Positions 6,331-8,754 of a stretch of DNA of 8,754 bases are shown piece after piece. The notes below the pieces were generated by a model. It did no database searches. It was not told the DNA's origin and saw nothing but the letters and a program-made list of their open reading frames with translations. The translations under genes were made by a program, and so were the position numbers. This DNA comes from Desulfurococcales archaeon ex4484_204. Lineage in GTDB: Archaea; Thermoproteota; Thermoprotei_A; Sulfolobales; NBVN01. The number at the start of each line of letters is the position of its first letter. The first letter of the stretch is position 1. Where the stretch lies: positions 1 through 8,754 of the forward strand of contig NJEF01000033.1 of NCBI GenBank assembly GCA_002255065.1, given 5' to 3'.

Positions 6331-6777
6331 CTACAGCTTCCTAACGGTAGCTAGTACTATGGCTAAACCTATAGCTATGAGTACCAGGGCTACTACCAGC
6401 TTAGCAGCCCCTACGAGCCCTACCCAGAACGTCTTAAGGAGGTCTACGACGCCCCACCCCAGGACCGAGGTCGATAGCAGTGAAGCACCTATAGCTAGCA
6501 GTACAGCACCTACCACCAGCATAACGATCCTCACAACATCCCTACCCTGGATCTCGACACCCCTACTGGTCGACGGGGGCTGCATCGCCCCCGCTGGTGC
6601 TTCAGGCATTAAAACGCACGCAGCTATGTAGAGTACTATAATTACTGTAGGGTTAAGTATTAGGAGGGCTGCTGCTGCCAACCTAATTATCACGGGATCT
6701 ATGTTAAGGTATTCCGCGAGCCCCCCGCAGACACCGCACAGTACCTTCTCCTTGGAACTTCTATAGAGCCTCCTCAT
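6331..6777 (-). CDS. PspC-domain membrane protein
   Basis: Small membrane protein, 148 aa from this start. Residue numbers here count from the TTG at 6780, one codon earlier. The PspC domain (PF04024) covers about 4-60: RLYRSSKEKVLCGVCGGLAEYLNIDP, IIRLAAAALLI and VLYIAACVLMPE. The first hydrophobic stretch is 32-57; after a Pro/Ser linker there are two more, about 82-105 and 118-147. PspC domains are linked to membrane-stress responses in bacteria, but archaeal stand-alone copies have no settled function. ATG 6777 is preferred over TTG 6780 because a TATA-like TTTTTAAAC centred near 6804 predicts transcription starting at about 6778, a leaderless message. GGTGAT on this strand at 6792-6797 could instead serve TTG 6780 if a leader exists. 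No PspA-like gene is nearby. Confidence 0.88.
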   Translation of the reverse strand: MRRLYRSSKEKVLCGVCGGLAEYLNIDPVIIRLAAAALLILNPTVIIVLYIAACVLMPEAPAGAMQPPSTSRGVEIQGRDVVRIVMLVVGAVLLAIGASLLSTSVLGWGVVDLLKTFWVGLVGAAKLVVALVLIAIGLAIVLATVRKL

Positions 6778-6798
6778 CAACTAAGTACTTAATCACCA

Positions 6799-6810
6799 GT
6801 TTAAAAAGCA
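6799..6810 (-). promoter_or_regulatory. TATA-like element of the PspC-domain gene
   Basis: The minus strand reads TGCTTTTTAAAC. Its centre is about 27 bases from ATG 6777, the distance expected between an archaeal TATA box and the transcription start, so the mRNA is probably leaderless. Confidence 0.5.
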
Positions 6811-6878
6811 TTTCAACATCACTTACCTTCTAAGTAACTACCCCCACCCCCTAACCTCTCCTAGAGACTCCCTAAAGC

Positions 6879-6891
6879 CTTCGAAGAAACC
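6879..6891 (+). repeat. 13-bp direct repeat, copy 1
   Basis: CTTCGAAGAAACC recurs exactly at 7336-7348, some 457 bp away, on either side of the gene remnant. The first eight bases, CTTCGAAG, are palindromic. No target duplication or transposase accompanies it. Confidence 0.5.
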
Positions 6892-6932
6892 TCTCCCCTA
6901 CTCTCTAAATTTGCTGGTAATGAAGCGGTGAT

Positions 6933-6947
6933 AGCTAGTACCTAGCT
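6933..6947. repeat. Perfect 15-bp inverted repeat
   Basis: AGCTAG-TAC-CTAGCT is a perfect six-base stem with a three-base centre, in the gene-poor stretch, about 130 bp before the PspC promoter on that gene's strand. It could be a protein-binding site or a small hairpin. No neighbouring gene fixes its role. Confidence 0.5.
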
Positions 6948-7056
6948 CTTAATAAGTGCTCCACGGTCCCTTACTCTGCAGCGACACACCTTACGCTACC
7001 TGGGTATACTTAAAAAGACAGGTTAGAGCTCATCTACAGTCACTAAATAACCACGC

Positions 7057-7066
7057 CTTACGTAAG
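7057..7066. repeat. 10-bp palindrome next to an A/T run
   Basis: CTTACGTAAG is a perfect palindrome. Four bases further along is TAAAAATAG, which is T-rich on the minus strand. It lies just past the stop of the remnant reading frame on that strand. It may be an operator half of a lost promoter or part of a transcript end. Confidence 0.4.
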
Positions 7067-7070
7067 TGTC

Positions 7071-7079
7071 TAAAAATAG
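7071..7079 (-). terminator. Possible T-run terminator after the gene remnant
   Basis: On the minus strand GCCCCGCTATTTTTAG follows the TAA at 7086-7088 within about ten bases. Archaeal termination commonly occurs at such short T-runs. The same bases read TAAAAATA on the + strand and could be taken for a TATA box, but no gene follows there. Confidence 0.3.
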
Positions 7080-7085
7080 CGGGGC

Positions 7086-7398
7086 TTACAATGACCGCCT
7101 TGCTGATATAGTTGCTACGCATACAGCTACTGTAGCTAAACTCGCGATCCACGGCTCGGGAATATGCTGAGGCGTGCTATTATCGGTAGTTCCTGTGCTA
7201 GCCGTACCAGCAACTTCCCTGGAATTAACTGAGTTAGTAAAGAGCTTAAGTGCCTACCGCTAGCTTGCTACCCGGAGGGGTTCCACCCACTTTTACTACA
7301 AATAGCCTAGAGGTGATACCTAACGAATTTAAAAGCTTCGAAGAAACCGCCTGCTTATTAATACTATTACTGTATAGTACTGTTTGAAGTTTACACGG
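7086..7398 (-). pseudogene. Frameshifted 3' remnant of a secreted, C-terminally anchored protein
   Basis: Two minus-strand open frames abut. The upstream one (7398 down to the TAA at 7246-7248) reads with a segment SRLFVVKVGGTPPGSKLAV. The downstream one (7253 down to TAA 7086-7088) reads a Ser/Thr/Asn/Pro-rich stretch, GTTDNSTPQHIPEP, then a hydrophobic segment WIASLATVAVCVATIS and a basic end, ARRSL. That order (low-complexity linker, single membrane helix, positive tail) is the classic C-terminal anchor of archaeal surface proteins. Dropping one G in GTAGGCA near 7254 joins the two into about 104 codons. Neither part has an ATG, GTG or TTG at its 5' end, and a stop (7399-7401) closes the frame upstream, so this is the tail of a lost gene. 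It is AT-richer than its neighbours in its 5' part. Family unidentified. Confidence 0.4.
7336..7348 (+). repeat. 13-bp direct repeat, copy 2
   Basis: Exact copy of the 13 bases at 6879-6891, preceded here by the A/T-rich ATTTAAAAG. It falls inside the 5' part of the gene remnant on the minus strand. Confidence 0.5.
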
Positions 7399-7418
7399 CT
7401 AAGTATTTGTGACCTCCG

Positions 7419-8246
7419 CTATATCATGAAGTCAGGGATCCTCCCAGGCTCTACAGCTTTTAGTGGCTTCAGCCCTGTCTTCTTGAGGAGCTTCTTTACG
7501 TGTGGGTACAGGATTACTAGCTCTATGTCTATGTTGTCGGCTAGGTCTGGGTGTATTCTGGCTAGTGCCTCCTTTAAGGCCTTGAAGTTCTGGGGTGGTG
7601 TGAAGCTGATCATTACTGCTGGGTAGAACTCCTCAACAGGCCTCATCCCTGCGTTAAGGAGGTTCTCAAGGGCTCTGAGCTGGTAGTTAAAGAACTCTGG
7701 GTCGGCGCCGGTAAGCCTTGAGAACTCCTCAGGTGTCGCGCCCTTCAGCGAGACCCTAACGACTACGTTGCCGAGGTTAGCGACCTCCCTAACAACCCCC
7801 TCATCCCTACCCAGCACTAACCCGTTCGTTTCAAGGATGAACACGAAGCCCGACGCCCCCAACCCCTTAATAACCTGCTTTAAGTGCTCGAAGCACAGGG
7901 TCGGCTCCCCACCGCTAACCCTCACATACCTGTACCCCCTCCTAGAAGCTATGCCCTCCAACCTCCTAACAACCTCCTGAGGTGGGTATAGCCTGCCAGC
8001 ACTCGTTGTGAAGCTGCCGTAGCGCCACGACCAGCAGAAGCCGCATCTAAGGTTGCAGCCAACGCAGTCAGCGGTAGCTATACCCCCGTACCACCTACCG
8101 CCGCGGAACCTGTAGTACCTCCTCCACACGACACCGCTCCTCACCACGCACACAGCCTTCTCAACCGCCTCACCTAGTACGAAGGGGTTGAAGCCCAAGC
8201 AGACACCTCGAGCTGTTAGCGCCCTAACTAGTATAGCGCTAAGCAC
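7419..8246 (-). CDS. Radical SAM protein, archaeal type, target unknown
   Basis: Radical S-adenosylmethionine enzyme, 275 aa, soluble. The 4Fe-4S cluster motif is Cys64-x3-Cys68-x2-Cys71 in CNLRCGFCW, with an additional Cys61 just before. VRVSGGEP (108-115) is the SAM-binding GGE motif, ILETNGLVLG (137-146) and VVVRVSLKGA (161-170) follow as expected barrel strands. The N-terminal 60 residues (GFNPFVLGEAVEK, YYRFRGGRWYGGIATADC) resemble a conserved but uncharacterised archaeal group. No extra C-terminal iron-sulfur domain is seen; the only other cysteines are Cys16, Cys33 and Cys118. The start is GTG at 8246, with no Shine-Dalgarno and a TATA-like box about 20 bases upstream, so it is probably leaderless. 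It is divergent from mch with a 54-base gap. Whether the two are functionally linked is not known. Confidence 0.88.
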   Translation of the reverse strand: MLSAILVRALTARGVCLGFNPFVLGEAVEKAVCVVRSGVVWRRYYRFRGGRWYGGIATADCVGCNLRCGFCWSWRYGSFTTSAGRLYPPQEVVRRLEGIASRRGYRYVRVSGGEPTLCFEHLKQVIKGLGASGFVFILETNGLVLGRDEGVVREVANLGNVVVRVSLKGATPEEFSRLTGADPEFFNYQLRALENLLNAGMRPVEEFYPAVMISFTPPQNFKALKEALARIHPDLADNIDIELVILYPHVKKLLKKTGLKPLKAVEPGRIPDFMI

Positions 8247-8252
8247 CTAATT

Positions 8253-8280
8253 TAGGTAAACGCTTATTAGAAGCCCCTAA
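8253..8280. promoter_or_regulatory. Divergent promoter between the radical SAM gene and mch
   Basis: CTTATTAG (8263-8270), read CTAATAAG on the other strand, can act as the TATA element in both directions. It lies 31-38 bases before the ATG of mch and about 17-24 bases before the GTG of the radical SAM gene. TAAAC precedes it and CCCCTAA (8274-8280) follows, as in the uptake-operon promoter near the start of the window. Confidence 0.45.
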
Positions 8281-8300
8281 GAGATACCTCGGCGGTTCTA

Positions 8301-8754
8301 ATGAGCATTGACCTAAGCTACATGCTTAAGAGGAAGGTCGAGAAGCTCAAGAAGGTGAGCGTTAACGGGCTCGCACACAAGCTCGTTGAGGAGATGATGG
8401 ATAGGGGGGACGAGCTATGCATCGAGGCTCTAAGGCTTGATAACGGGGTCACCGTAGTCGATACAGGGGTTAATGTTAGGGGGGGCTATAAGGCCGGTGA
8501 GTACGTAATAAAGATCTCCCTCGGGGGCCTCGGCGAGGCGAGGGTTACATCGCTAGAGCTAGGTGATGACCTGGTCCTACCAGCTGTGAACGTCTACACC
8601 GACTACCCAGCAGCTGTTGCCCTATCGATGTACATATGGCTCAACGTTGTTGAGGCCCCCCACCTGGACGTAGGCGGGTACACAGCGTGGGTTTCAGGGC
8701 CTGGGAGGGCGAGGGCTAGGGAGCCCGAGAAGGTCTTCAGCAAGATAGACTACA
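8301..8754 (+). CDS. mch: Methenyl-tetrahydromethanopterin cyclohydrolase, 5' part (cut by window end)
   Basis: Cytosolic C1-pathway enzyme interconverting methenyl- and formyl-tetrahydromethanopterin. The first 151 codons are present; the family is about 315-320 aa, so roughly half is missing past the window edge. Recognisable blocks are LDNGVTVVDTGVNVRGGYKAGEY (47-69), ISLGGLGEARVT (72-83), PAVNVYTDYPA (94-104), and SGPGRARAREPEKVFSKIDY (132-151), matching the family's SGPARA-KPxELYxxIGY region with Gly for the usual first Ala. The stretch after YTDYPA (AVALSMYIWLNV) departs from the usual form, so this copy may be a diverged lineage. The start is ATG 8301 with no strong ribosome-binding site; a TATA-like box about 34 bases upstream implies a leader of some 8 nt. 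It is divergent from the radical SAM gene. Confidence 0.88.
   Translation, partial: MSIDLSYMLKRKVEKLKKVSVNGLAHKLVEEMMDRGDELCIEALRLDNGVTVVDTGVNVRGGYKAGEYVIKISLGGLGEARVTSLELGDDLVLPAVNVYTDYPAAVALSMYIWLNVVEAPHLDVGGYTAWVSGPGRARAREPEKVFSKIDY

Larger units (their letters stand above)
6778..7418. other. Gene-poor intergenic stretch
   Basis: No intact gene is visible in these roughly 640 bases. From left to right there are the PspC promoter, a pyrimidine-rich stretch on + (6841-6906), a perfect 6+3+6 inverted repeat (6933-6947), a TATA-like TTAAAAAG/CTTTTTAA (7010-7017), a 10-bp palindrome (7057-7066), a T-run on the minus strand (7072-7077) and a probable gene remnant (7086-7398). No tRNA arms or B-box, no convincing C/D-box pair and no CRISPR-like spacing were seen. 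Confidence 0.6.

Noticed and set aside
6841..6906. G-quadruplex on the minus strand (GTTAGGGGGTGGGGG and nearby G-runs)
   Set aside because: Only two strong G-runs are close together; the other runs are separated by loops too long for a confident call.
6920..6975. tRNA-like fold around GCGGTGATAGCTAG...GGTCCC
   Set aside because: No T-arm B-box (GGTTCGA), no matching acceptor stem and no anticodon arm could be paired.
7025..7045. Possible C/D-box guide RNA on the minus strand (GTAGATGAGC)
   Set aside because: Box C has a mismatch and no properly spaced CTGA D box or C'/D' pair was found.
7250..7387. Short + strand frame from GTG 7250 with a hydrophobic C terminus (about 45 codons)
   Set aside because: It is the codon-register mirror of the minus-strand remnant, has no ribosome-binding site, and ends without a recognisable domain. 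Either strand could be chance, but only the minus strand continues into a convincing anchor.
7384..7626. + strand frame of 80 codons from a TTG
   Set aside because: Mostly antisense to the end of the radical SAM gene, whose motifs and length are clear.

Overview
The window looks like part of a (hyper)thermophilic archaeal chromosome, most likely from the Thermoproteota/Korarchaeota side. This rests on GTG, TTG and ATG starts, AT-rich TATA-like boxes about 22-40 bp upstream of starts (several genes appear leaderless or short-leadered), archaeal-type families (COG2316-like HD hydrolase, tetrahydromethanopterin cyclohydrolase, a CX3CX2C radical SAM protein) and heavy use of AGG and CTA codons. 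Rank below phylum cannot be told from the sequence alone.

Left part (about 80-4208, + strand): a promoter region and a compact four-gene uptake operon of the cobalamin/Fe-siderophore ABC class. The order is a membrane-anchored substrate-binding protein on a long coiled-coil stalk, a FecCD/BtuC-type permease, a second substrate-binding-fold protein with no signal peptide or anchor, and an ATPase. The odd points are the two binding proteins, one apparently cytosolic, and departures from family consensus in the permease (PWIAR for PHIAR) and the ATPase (Ala for the Q-loop Gln).

Middle part (4205-6777, - strand): four apparently separate genes. They are an HD-domain hydrolase whose stop shares TTAA with the stop of the ATPase gene, a NifX/NifB-type iron-molybdenum-cofactor-binding domain with a Gly/Arg-rich tail, a protein with a repetitive heptad coiled coil and a C-terminal PD-(D/E)XK-like domain, and a small PspC-domain membrane protein. 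Each has its own plausible TATA box.

Right part: a gene-poor stretch of about 640 bases (6778-7418). It holds what looks like a frameshifted, start-less remnant of a secreted membrane-anchored protein (7086-7398, - strand), several short palindromes and a 13-bp direct repeat. Then come a radical SAM gene (- strand) and, divergent from it, the 5' half of mch (methenyl-tetrahydromethanopterin cyclohydrolase), cut by the window end. Mch means a tetrahydromethanopterin C1 pathway. If the transporter carries corrinoids it would serve corrinoid-dependent C1 enzymes, but that link is inference.
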